The position numbers and the translations under genes were made by a program. The notes beneath the pieces are model-generated. The model worked only from the letters and a program-made list of their open reading frames with translations. It ran no database searches and was not told the DNA's origin. A stretch of DNA of 64,000 nucleotides. Origin: Larkinella humicola (GTDB lineage Bacteria; Bacteroidota; Bacteroidia; Cytophagales; Spirosomataceae). The stretch is taken from positions 620,001 through 684,000 of the forward strand of contig NZ_VTWS01000001.1 of assembly GCF_008727875.1 (NCBI RefSeq). The letters are read 5' to 3'. Shown piece by piece: positions 45,201 to 53,272 of this stretch; positions within the stretch are counted from its first letter, which is position 1, and every line of letters starts with the position of its first letter.

Positions 45201-46919
45201 TTACAAATTTTTATTTTGAAGGACGAGCGTACTGCGAAACCCGTCCGCGACGGACTGGCCCCGCAATTCCAGATCCGGATAATAATACGGCGAGCAGGGC
45301 TCTTCCAGTTCGAAACAACTCTGCACGGTGGGGGTATTGACCGGAACCAGCACCACCAAGCCACTTTGGGTACGTTCGCGGGTAAACAGTTCGGCCACCG
45401 TACCGTAATCACGATAGGTCAGTGGCTTTGGAAACAGGGCATAGGTTTGCAGTGGGAACCGCTCTTTCCAGAGAAAAACATACCCATAATACCCCAGCAA
45501 AATGCCGATCAGCCCCACCACGAGGGTGTTGGTCCAGGGCATGATATTCCAGAAATTGGTTTTAGCCGGCAGGAAGGGTAAAACGGGCAAAAAAGCGGTC
45601 ATCCAGACAAAGGCATACCCGAACCGGAATTCCGGAGCCGATAAGAACCAGAACAGGAAACCGGCCAATGCAGCCCCGTAGGGCATCACCAGCGGTTGAA
45701 AACGGATTCGGCGCACGGGACTAAAAAAATGGCTCAGGGCCAGAAAAGGTGACACGACGGCCAGCAGCCAGGTTGGTTTGTTCAGAAAATAATAATCTTT
45801 GTATTGCCACCAGGCTGGAATCCATTCCGACGCCGGTGTTTTCAGACGTGATGCGTCATAATACGGTTCGATAATCCGGAATTTGGCCCAGAACTCGACA
45901 AAATCCTTTTCAAAACGCACCCGCTCCACCGGAATTTTCCAATCAAATGAAAACAGGTCCAGCGCCGGGAAAGGATACAGCAGATACCCCGACAGAATCG
46001 TTGTCCGAACCATCCAGGGCAAAACCGTCAACAGACCCAACCCGCCCATCCACACGAAATGACGGACGGTAAGCTGCTTTCTGACCGCCCAGGCAAGCGG
46101 CACCAGACCCAGCGCAATGGGAATCGTTGCTAATTTGACTGTAATGCAAACACAAACCAGCATGAACAGGAGGACGTGTCGAATGGAAAAAACCGGTCGA
46201 AGTTCCAGCCAGATCAGGAAGATGGTAATGGGCAGCAGCGCCCCCCACACATCGGGCGTCGGCGAAAAGACTTGCCGAATCTGGTAGAAAAGCAGAAGGC
46301 TCAGAATGACAACGGCTAAAAACCGGACGGGCGTGGCCGAGCGGATCTGGCTCAACAGCCGCCAGCAGACGACGAGATACAGAAATCCGTTGAGCGGAAA
46401 CAGCGTCTGACCTGCCCAGTCCGTGAAACCAAAGGCCGCCGAAGTGACCAGAAAACTGGAATTAAAAGCCAGCCGTCCGTGCAGATTACCCAAACCGGGA
46501 ATGACCCGAAACCGTTCGTACCAGCGCATGGAAGGCAAATGGTACATCCCACTGTCGATGTTGGCCGGTTCGAGGGCTGAGTAGAGCAATACAACCACCA
46601 CAAAGAGCCAGAAAAGCGGAATCTGTTTCTGCTGCCGCGTAAATCGCCGAAAATAAGCCAAAACGGAGGGCGGAGACCCTGCGGCCATCAAAACCGCCCC
46701 GGCCAGCCAGCCCAGAGCCAGGTAATGGTTGGCTGGCAGGAAAATGGAAGCCAGTTGCACGAACACAACCAGCAGACACAGCCCGACCAACACCAGATCA
46801 CTCCCTTTGACCGGCTCCGAATCATTGATCAAGCGCCATCGAATCAACAGTTTGTAGAAAGATAAACCGTAAGCAAAACAACCGGACGCCAGAACCGCCC
46901 ACAGAACCAGAAGTATCAT
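45201..46919 (-). CDS. Large polytopic membrane protein, glycan-type
   Basis: A 572-aa protein with about 12-13 hydrophobic segments starting at MILLVLWAVLASGCFAYG. A large outward loop region (about 340-400) and a C-terminal soluble tail (about 510-570) have no motif I recognise. The layout resembles GT-C-type or polysaccharide-assembly membrane proteins often found beside family 2 glycosyltransferases, but I see no DxD or similar catalytic motif I would trust. With the downstream glycosyltransferase it may build a glycolipid. Function unknown. Confidence 0.75.
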   Translation of the reverse strand: MILLVLWAVLASGCFAYGLSFYKLLIRWRLINDSEPVKGSDLVLVGLCLLVVFVQLASIFLPANHYLALGWLAGAVLMAAGSPPSVLAYFRRFTRQQKQIPLFWLFVVVVLLYSALEPANIDSGMYHLPSMRWYERFRVIPGLGNLHGRLAFNSSFLVTSAAFGFTDWAGQTLFPLNGFLYLVVCWRLLSQIRSATPVRFLAVVILSLLLFYQIRQVFSPTPDVWGALLPITIFLIWLELRPVFSIRHVLLFMLVCVCITVKLATIPIALGLVPLAWAVRKQLTVRHFVWMGGLGLLTVLPWMVRTTILSGYLLYPFPALDLFSFDWKIPVERVRFEKDFVEFWAKFRIIEPYYDASRLKTPASEWIPAWWQYKDYYFLNKPTWLLAVVSPFLALSHFFSPVRRIRFQPLVMPYGAALAGFLFWFLSAPEFRFGYAFVWMTAFLPVLPFLPAKTNFWNIMPWTNTLVVGLIGILLGYYGYVFLWKERFPLQTYALFPKPLTYRDYGTVAELFTRERTQSGLVVLVPVNTPTVQSCFELEEPCSPYYYPDLELRGQSVADGFRSTLVLQNKNL

Positions 46920-47343
46920 TTTAAGAGATTGAAGCGATTAAAACCGAAAGATCGTCCGCCGAAGTGGCCATGGCGGATCGTTTCATCCTTCAACATTAGG
47001 CATTTTAGGGGTTGAATTCACAAATAAAATTATTTCTTTTCTAAACGGCGTCATCATCCGGCAGACTCAAGGGCTTCAACCTGATTAATAATAGAGGGTT
47101 AAACCGCCAAAGCCGTTGCCTCAACGTAGTTTCCGGCCCCAATCCTGCGGTTGAATCTGATCATTTTTACCTAGTTTTCCTGAACGTTTAGCCCCCCAAA
47201 ATCGTTATAAAAACGCAACGATCACCCGCCCGGCCACCTTTCCCGCCTATAGATTTGTAAGTATTACGTCTTTTGCTTCTATATTTGGCACGAGACGTGG
47301 GGACCGATTGTCGGTGCAGTTTTAACATTCAACCTGAATCTAT
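46920..47343. other. 424-bp gap upstream of topA and the membrane-protein gene
   Basis: This divergent gap has no ORF I would support. It holds the topA promoter near its right end (47254-47287) and a weak imperfect inverted pair TCCGCC/GGCGGA around 46957-46980. I see no ncRNA or riboswitch I can name. Confidence 0.5.
47254..47287 (+). promoter_or_regulatory. Candidate topA promoter
   Basis: TTTG (47254-47257), 22 nt, then TATATTTG (47280-47287), the Bacteroidota -33/-7 arrangement with spacing at the edge of the usual range. The ATG is at 47344, giving a leader of roughly 50 nt. Confidence 0.6.
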
Positions 47344-49896
47344 ATGTCAAAAAACCTGGTTATCGTGGAATCACCCGCGAAGGCGAGGACCATTGAAGGG
47401 TATCTGGGTAAAGATTTCGTGGTAAAATCGAGCTATGGTCATGTTCGGGATTTACCAAAAGATGATATGGCGATTGACATCCAGAATGGCTTTCGTCCGA
47501 TCTACGAAGTCTCTCCCGATAAACGACAGGTTATCAGTGAATTAAAGAAACTGGTAAAGGAATCTGAGGTCATCTGGCTCGCAACGGACGACGACCGCGA
47601 AGGGGAAGCCATCTCCTGGCATTTGAAAGAAGCACTGGGTCTGAAAGACGATACCAAACGGATTGTTTTTCATGAGATTACCAAAAAAGCGATTCAGAAC
47701 GCCATTGATTCACCCCGTCTGATCGATATTGATTTGGTGAATGCCCAGCAGGCCCGTCGTGTTCTTGACCGGCTGGTGGGGTTTGAATTGTCACCGGTTT
47801 TATGGAAAAAGATCAAATCGGGCAGTTCGATGGCCTTATCGGCGGGTCGCGTGCAATCGGTTGCGGTTCGGCTCATAGTGGAGCGCGAACGTGAAATCGA
47901 CGGCCACAGCACGAAATCCAGCTACAAGGTGACGGCCCAGTTCATTGTCGACAACGGCAAGATTCTGAACGCCGAATTGCCCAAAAATTTCGGCACGCTC
48001 GACGAAGCGCGCGCTTTTCTGGACAAATGCCGGGCAGCCATTTTCACGATCAAAAATCTGGAAACCAAACCCGCCAAGAAATCGCCCGCACCGCCCTTTA
48101 CCACCTCGACGCTGCAACAGGAAGCCTCCCGCAAATTGTCATTCTCGGTTTTGCAAACCATGACCCTGGCGCAAAAACTGTACGAGAGCGGGAAGATTTC
48201 TTACATGCGGACGGACTCGATCAGTCTGTCGCAGGAAGCCATCGACAAGGCGAAACAGGCGATTACGACCGATTTTGGGGAGAAATACGTTCATACCCGC
48301 CAATACAAAACCAAATCCGAATCGGCGCAGGAAGCCCACGAAGCCATTCGACCAACCGATTTTTCGGTCAAAACCGCCGGGGGTGACCGCAACGAACAAC
48401 GCTTGTATGACCTGATCTGGAAACGCTCCATTGCCTCCCAAATGGCAGATGCCCAACTGGAACGGACGACAGCCACCATCGGCATTTCGACCACGCCGGA
48501 AGAATTGATTGCACAAGGTGAGGTGATCAAGTTCGACGGTTTTCTGAAAGTGTATCTGGAATCTACCGACGACGAAGACGAAGAAAGCAAAGGCATGCTG
48601 CCTCCACTTTCGATTGGTCAGGTGTTGAATCTGGATCAGATGAAAGCCTCTCAACGATTCAGCCGCCCTGCTCCCCGGTATACGGAAGCCAGTCTGGTGA
48701 AAAAACTGGAAGAAATGGGTATCGGCCGGCCGTCGACCTACGCGCCGACGATTTCGACCATCGTTAAACGGCAGTACGTCATCAAGGAAGACCGGCCCGG
48801 CAAAGAGCGCGATTTCAAGGAATTGATTCTGAAAAAGGGTGAAATCGAGGAAAAAACCGGCAAAGAAAATTACGGTTCCGAAAAAGCCAAGCTCTTCCCA
48901 ACCAACATGGGGTTGGTGGTGAACGATTTTCTGGTCGAATATTTCGAAGGGATTGTCGATTATAAGTTTACGGCCAACGTCGAGAAGGAATTTGATGAGA
49001 TCGCCAACGGCAAAATGGGTTGGCAGGACATGATTCAGAATTTCTACGGCGACTTCCACCGGAACGTAGAAACCGTGCAGGGTGCCGCTCCAACGGGCTC
49101 GAAACCGGGTAGCCGGGATTTGGGAATTCACCCTGAATCGGGCAAAAAGGTGTCGGCCCGACTCGGAAAATACGGCGCTTACGTCCAGATTGGGGAAGCC
49201 ACCGACGAAGACAAACCGCAGTTTGCCAACCTCAAAAAAGACCAGTTGATCGAAACCATCTCACTCGAAGATGCCCTCGATCTGTTCTCGCTGCCCCGCG
49301 AAGTCGGCTTTTTTGAAGACAAACCGATGGTGATCGGCATTGGCAAGTTTGGCCCGTATGTCCGGCACGACGACAAGTACGTCTCGCTTTCGAAAGAAGA
49401 CGATCCCTACACGATTACGGCCGAACGCACCGTCGAACTGATTCAGCAAAAGCGGTTGGAAAACATCAGCGAATCCATCGGGGAGTTTGAAGGCAAGCTG
49501 ATTTCCACCGGAAAAGGCCGTTTTGGCCCGTATGTCAAACACGACGACAAATACATTTCGCTGCCGAAAGGCGAATCGCCTGCCGGTTTGACGCTGGAAC
49601 GCGCCATCGAACTGATTCAGGCCAAACGCTTGACGGAGAGCAATAAATACATCAAGGAGTTTCCGGAAAATCCGGCGGTGAAAGTCGTCAACGGTATGTA
49701 TGGCCCCTACATTGCCATCGGAAAACGGAATGTCAAAATCCCGAAGGATGTTGAACCGGCAACGTTGACCCTGGAAGACTGCCTGAAACTGGCGGGCGAT
49801 ACGGGTAGCGAGGAAAAACCCAAAGCAAAGAAAGTGTCAAAAGCACCGGCAACACGTCCCGCTGCGGCCAAGAAAACCGCTGTAAAAAAGAAGTAA
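47344..49896 (+). CDS. topA: DNA topoisomerase I (type IA)
   Basis: Relaxes negative supercoils; cytoplasmic. The Toprim domain opens the protein (MSKNLVIVESPAKARTIEGYLG) and has the DDDREGEAISWH acidic site. The catalytic Tyr is in GKISYMRTDSISLS. Conserved core pieces include LSAGRVQSVAVRLI and GIGRPSTYAPTI. The C-terminal part (about 585-820) has no zinc-finger cysteines. Instead it has four repeats of the GxYGPYVxxxxKYxSL type, as in FGPYVRHDDKYVSL and MYGPYIAIGKRNVKI, followed by a Lys/Ala-rich tail. Length 850 aa. A terminator lies 25 bp after the stop. Confidence 0.97.
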   Translation: MSKNLVIVESPAKARTIEGYLGKDFVVKSSYGHVRDLPKDDMAIDIQNGFRPIYEVSPDKRQVISELKKLVKESEVIWLATDDDREGEAISWHLKEALGLKDDTKRIVFHEITKKAIQNAIDSPRLIDIDLVNAQQARRVLDRLVGFELSPVLWKKIKSGSSMALSAGRVQSVAVRLIVEREREIDGHSTKSSYKVTAQFIVDNGKILNAELPKNFGTLDEARAFLDKCRAAIFTIKNLETKPAKKSPAPPFTTSTLQQEASRKLSFSVLQTMTLAQKLYESGKISYMRTDSISLSQEAIDKAKQAITTDFGEKYVHTRQYKTKSESAQEAHEAIRPTDFSVKTAGGDRNEQRLYDLIWKRSIASQMADAQLERTTATIGISTTPEELIAQGEVIKFDGFLKVYLESTDDEDEESKGMLPPLSIGQVLNLDQMKASQRFSRPAPRYTEASLVKKLEEMGIGRPSTYAPTISTIVKRQYVIKEDRPGKERDFKELILKKGEIEEKTGKENYGSEKAKLFPTNMGLVVNDFLVEYFEGIVDYKFTANVEKEFDEIANGKMGWQDMIQNFYGDFHRNVETVQGAAPTGSKPGSRDLGIHPESGKKVSARLGKYGAYVQIGEATDEDKPQFANLKKDQLIETISLEDALDLFSLPREVGFFEDKPMVIGIGKFGPYVRHDDKYVSLSKEDDPYTITAERTVELIQQKRLENISESIGEFEGKLISTGKGRFGPYVKHDDKYISLPKGESPAGLTLERAIELIQAKRLTESNKYIKEFPENPAVKVVNGMYGPYIAIGKRNVKIPKDVEPATLTLEDCLKLAGDTGSEEKPKAKKVSKAPATRPAAAKKTAVKKK

Positions 49897-49920
49897 ATAC
49901 CGCTCCGTCCATCGGTATGA

Positions 49921-49952
49921 AGCCACTCAATCAAAATTGAGTGGCTTTTTTT
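49921..49952 (+). terminator. Intrinsic terminator of topA
   Basis: A perfect 10-bp stem (AGCCACTCAA with TTGAGTGGCT), 6-nt loop and a T-run. It is an ordinary rho-independent terminator and a useful contrast to the long word-repeat palindromes. Confidence 0.92.
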
Positions 49953-50060
49953 ACCATTTCATCAGGGCGCTTTCCTGCCCGAGCAGTCATGGTTAGAAAC
50001 AGCCGCTTTTTAGTTTCCGAAAGTTGAACTACTTTAAGCGCGCATTCTGTAGTATGTATC

Positions 50061-50771
50061 ATGCCCAAACGTCTTAAACTGGTTGTGCTTTCCGGTGCCG
50101 GGATCAGTGCCGAAAGCGGCTTGAAAACCTTCCGTGACTCCAACGGGCTGTGGGAAAACCACCGCATCGAAGATGTTGCCACGCCCGAAGGCTGGGCGAA
50201 AGATCCGGATCTGGTGCTTGAATTTTATAACCAGCGCCGGAAACAGGCCCTGGCCGCCCAGCCCAACGCCGGCCATCTCGCGTTAAAATCCCTGGAGAAG
50301 TCTTATGAGGTGACCATTATCACCCAGAACGTAGATAATCTGCACGAAAAAGCCGGTTCGTCGTCGGTGATCCACCTGCACGGCGAACTGTTCAAGTCGC
50401 GCAGCACGCGGGATGAAAACCTGGTGTACGACATCGACGGCTGGGAGTTGAAACGGAACGATCGCTGTGAAAAAGGGGCGCAATTGCGCCCCCACATTGT
50501 CTGGTTTGGCGAAGCCGTGCCGATGATGGAAACTGCCGTTGACCTGACCCATGCCGCCGACATTCTGATCATTGTCGGCACCTCGATGGTGGTTTATCCG
50601 GCAGCCGGTTTGATCGACTACGTTCGGCCGGGGGTCCCGATTTACGTGGTCGATCCGAACGTGCCGGATATACGTCCCCGCAAAAATCTGACGTTTATTC
50701 CCGAACCAGCCACGACGGGATTGTCGCGGCTGGCCGAGCAGTTGATCGTCAATGCAGCGGGCGGGGCTTGA
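50061..50771 (+). CDS. cobB: Sir2-type NAD-dependent protein deacylase lacking most zinc-site cysteines
   Basis: A sirtuin (236 aa) that removes acyl groups from lysine using NAD. NAD-binding GAGISAESGLKTFRDSNGLW, TQNVDNLHEKAG and the catalytic His in VIHLHGEL are intact, as is GTSMVVYPAAGL. The FYNQRRKQAL segment keeps the Tyr and Arg that favour succinyl/malonyl-lysine in CobB/SIRT5-type enzymes, so desuccinylase activity is likely. The zinc module is poor: between HGEL and RPHIVWFGE only one cysteine remains (NDRCEKG) where CobB has several, so the loop should fold without zinc. Its end overlaps the converging yitT gene by 23 bp. Confidence 0.92.
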   Translation: MPKRLKLVVLSGAGISAESGLKTFRDSNGLWENHRIEDVATPEGWAKDPDLVLEFYNQRRKQALAAQPNAGHLALKSLEKSYEVTIITQNVDNLHEKAGSSSVIHLHGELFKSRSTRDENLVYDIDGWELKRNDRCEKGAQLRPHIVWFGEAVPMMETAVDLTHAADILIIVGTSMVVYPAAGLIDYVRPGVPIYVVDPNVPDIRPRKNLTFIPEPATTGLSRLAEQLIVNAAGGA

Positions 50772-51639
50772 TCATCCCGCCTTTTACGTCGGCGATGCTG
50801 TGTTCAATCAGAAAGGCTTTTTCGTCGACTTCACTAATTTTATCTTTCAAGCGGGTGATCTCCAGGCGGGTAACAACCGCGTACAGAATATTGATGTCGT
50901 TTTCCCGCATGCCGCGTTTGCCGAATCCTTTCTCACCCTTCAGAACGGTGACCCCGCGTTCGAGTTCTTCCGTGATCAATTGGCGCACTTCTTCGTGCCG
51001 ATCCGAAACAATCATAACGGCGATGTATTCCTCAATTCCGTGGATGATGAAATCAACGGTTTTAGAGGCTGAGAGATACGTCAACATGGCGTAAAGGGCG
51101 GTTTCAACGTTGATAAACACGGCGGCTGACCCAAAAATCAGGACGTTAATCACCATGATGACATCTCCTACCGACAAGGGTGACCGCCGGCTTACGTAAA
51201 TTGCAAGTACCTCCGTACCATCGAGAACTCCGCCCCCCCGCATGGTGAGCCCGATCCCGGCACCGAGGAAAAACCCACCAAAGACGGCAATCAGCAGTTT
51301 ATCCGTTGTCACAATGGGATACGGAATAAAAGCGAGGCACAAAGCCAGCAATCCAATTCCGACGGCGGTTTTGATGGCAAACACCCAGGAAACCTGTCGA
51401 AATCCCATCCAGATAAACGGTAAACTGACCACGACCACCAATATGGACAGGTCAATACCGGTTTTGATCTGAAGCAGCAGCGAAATACCGATAACGCCCC
51501 CGTCCAGAAAATCATTGGGTAATAAAAATCCTTTTAGTCCCATTCCGGCGCAGAGAACGCCCAGTACAATAAATATAGCTTCTTTAATTTCACGAAAAAC
51601 GGCCGAATTTCGGGCGCGTTGTATGCGTTTTTTCACCAT
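50749..51639 (-). CDS. YitT family membrane protein (DUF161/DUF2179)
   Basis: A 296-aa inner-membrane protein with about five to six TM segments (20-200) of the YitT/DUF161 group (signature GFLLPNDFLDGGVIGISLLL) and a C-terminal cytosolic DUF2179 domain (about 210-290; MIVSDRHEEVRQLITEELERGVTVLKGEKGFGKR). The family is widespread and its transport role is not known. The gene converges on the sirtuin gene with a 23-bp overlap of coding ends. Confidence 0.92.
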   Translation of the reverse strand: MVKKRIQRARNSAVFREIKEAIFIVLGVLCAGMGLKGFLLPNDFLDGGVIGISLLLQIKTGIDLSILVVVVSLPFIWMGFRQVSWVFAIKTAVGIGLLALCLAFIPYPIVTTDKLLIAVFGGFFLGAGIGLTMRGGGVLDGTEVLAIYVSRRSPLSVGDVIMVINVLIFGSAAVFINVETALYAMLTYLSASKTVDFIIHGIEEYIAVMIVSDRHEEVRQLITEELERGVTVLKGEKGFGKRGMRENDINILYAVVTRLEITRLKDKISEVDEKAFLIEHSIADVKGGMIKPRPLH

Positions 51640-51794
51640 GATTCCTGAGTTGATTGTGGATAATTAACTGATTATCAAAACCATATATATTTACAGTCTC
51701 TTCCTGATCCGTTGACCTCACAGATTGTGTCAGCGGCTGAACGGTAGAATTCCTACGAAAGGTCGCAAGGATTTCAGGAGTAAATACAGTAATC

Positions 51795-52163
51795 TCAGGG
51801 GGCGTTGATGGCGATCTGGTGGCCAAAAAGACGCCGAAACCAGGCGAAAAAATAATAGAAGACATCGCGCCGGAGAGGAAGCGCCACACCGTTGATCGAC
51901 ACCCCAATTGCAGAAATAATTGCAAAAAAGGGCAACGGAATCTGGTGAGAAACCGTGGGGGTGACCAGGGCTTCGTGAACAAACAACTGAGTAAAACCGT
52001 CGGTTAGATTGTCCGTCAGTTCAAAACCGGATGACACATCAATCGTCGCCACTTTCAGGGACGGCTCCTTCCCCTGTTCAGCAGACACCCCGGCCCGGGA
52101 GGCCAGCGTCCACCCGATCAGGAGGAAAGAAATCACATGAAAAAGGGGGCGATACAAGGGCAT
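51795..52163 (-). CDS. Small secreted hypothetical protein
   Basis: A 122-aa candidate with a signal-peptide-like N-terminus (MPLYRPLFHVISFLLIGWTLASRAGVSAE) when the ATG at 52163 is used. The mature part has no known motif; a second hydrophobic stretch (PFFAIISAIGVSINGVALPL) and an aromatic-rich end (FYYFFAWFRRLFGHQIAINAP) are visible. Small exported proteins of this style occur in Spirosoma-like genomes, but I cannot match this one. A TATACTTG box (52215-52222, minus) one base off the -7 consensus lies upstream. It could be a spurious frame. Confidence 0.5.
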   Translation of the reverse strand: MPLYRPLFHVISFLLIGWTLASRAGVSAEQGKEPSLKVATIDVSSGFELTDNLTDGFTQLFVHEALVTPTVSHQIPLPFFAIISAIGVSINGVALPLRRDVFYYFFAWFRRLFGHQIAINAP

Positions 52164-52299
52164 CAAAGAATCATTTTTAGTCAAACGATGGTAAATCCCA
52201 CAGTGCGGATTTTACAAGTATACTAAATTTTTCGCTAAAAAGCCAGCCTGCTTTCAAACAATGTGCAAGAAAACCGGCCAATCGTCTGCGTAAAACCGC

Positions 52300-52307
52300 T
52301 ACCTTTG
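52300..52307 (+). promoter_or_regulatory. Candidate -7 box for folD
   Basis: TACCTTTG fits TAnnTTTG exactly and lies 19 bp before the folD ATG. No -33 TTG is visible at the usual distance. Confidence 0.5.
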
Positions 52308-52326
52308 CGTTTTATCGAATTAGCGC

Positions 52327-53208
52327 ATGCAACTCCTCGACGGAAAAGTTCTCTCCCAGCAAATCAAACAGGAACTCGCGGCTGAAGTCGCCGAAATTAA
52401 ATCCCAGGGTGGCAAAACTCCGCACCTGGTCGCCATTCTGGTCGGCACGGCGGGGCGTAGTGAAACCTACGTAGCCAGCAAAATGAAGAGCTGCGAAGAA
52501 ATCGGCATGGCCTCGACGCTCATCCGGTTCGAGGATACGGTTTCCGAAGCGGAGCTGATCGACGCCGTTCAGGCCGTCAACGCCAATCCGGACATGGACG
52601 GTCTGATTGTTCAGTTGCCCCTGCCCGCCCACATTTCGGCCGACAAAGTCATGGAAACCATCGATCCGGCCAAAGACGTGGACGGTTTTCATCCCATCAA
52701 CATTGGCCGGATGGCCAAAGGATTACCGGCCTATATTTCGGCCACTCCGCAGGGCATTCTGGAAATGCTGCAACGGTATCAGATCGAAACCGCCGGCAAG
52801 CACTGCGTGGTGGTGGGCCGCAGTCAGATTGTGGGTTTACCCATGAGCATCCTGATGCAGCGCAACACATACCCCGGCAATTGCACGGTGACCATGACCC
52901 ACAGCCGGACGCAAAATCTGCCGGAAATTTGTCGTTCGGCGGATATTCTGATTGCCGCTCTGGGCCGACCGGAATTTATCACCGCCGACATGGTGAAAGA
53001 AGGGGCTGTGGTAATCGACGTCGGGCTGGAACGCGTACCGGATGCCTCAAAAAAAAGCGGTTTTGCCCTGAAAGGTGATGTAAAATTCGACGAGGTGGCC
53101 CCCAAAACGAGCTACATCACCCCCGTTCCCGGTGGTGTTGGCCTGATGACGATCTGCTCCCTGATGCAAAATACGCTCAAATCGGCCCGCAAGGAAGTTT
53201 ATCATTGA
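52327..53208 (+). CDS. folD: Methylenetetrahydrofolate dehydrogenase/methenyl-THF cyclohydrolase
   Basis: A bifunctional enzyme of one-carbon metabolism that interconverts 5,10-methylene-, methenyl- and 10-formyl-THF. The catalytic-domain motif [22 protein letters not shown] has the conserved Tyr and Lys (YVxxK), and [26 protein letters not shown] is the family signature. The NADP domain has [17 protein letters not shown], and the C-terminal signature is [15 protein letters not shown]. Normal length (293 aa). Its stop lies inside the left end of palindrome I. Confidence 0.97.
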   Translation: MQLLDGKVLSQQIKQELAAEVAEIKSQGGKTPHLVAILVGTAGRSETYVASKMKSCEEIGMASTLIRFEDTVSEAELIDAVQAVNANPDMDGLIVQLPLPAHISADKVMETIDPAKDVDGFHPINIGRMAKGLPAYISATPQGILEMLQRYQIETAGKHCVVVGRSQIVGLPMSILMQRNTYPGNCTVTMTHSRTQNLPEICRSADILIAALGRPEFITADMVKEGAVVIDVGLERVPDASKKSGFALKGDVKFDEVAPKTSYITPVPGGVGLMTICSLMQNTLKSARKEVYH

Positions 53209-53267
53209 GTGATTTGTGATTGAGTGATGAGAAGGATGCAGTGTCACTCAATCACAAATCACTCAAT
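53204..53267. repeat. Perfect inverted repeat I (24-bp arms) between convergent folD and protease genes
   Basis: Arms 53204-53227 and 53244-53267 are perfect reverse complements with a 16-nt loop. The left arm is TTGAGTGA words with 8 G and almost no C. It overlaps the folD stop codon and ends 5 bp from the stop of the converging gene. The words relate to repeats D and E. Confidence 0.9.
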
Positions 53268-53272
53268 CAAGA

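Noticed and set aside
46957-46990. Imperfect hairpin TCCGCC/GGCGGA before the membrane-protein gene
   Set aside because: The stem is short, has no T-run, and lies upstream of both flanking genes, so no terminator role is supported.
48139-49131. Minus-strand frame of 330 aa inside topA
   Set aside because: Phe/His/Gln-rich shadow sequence. topA is certain.
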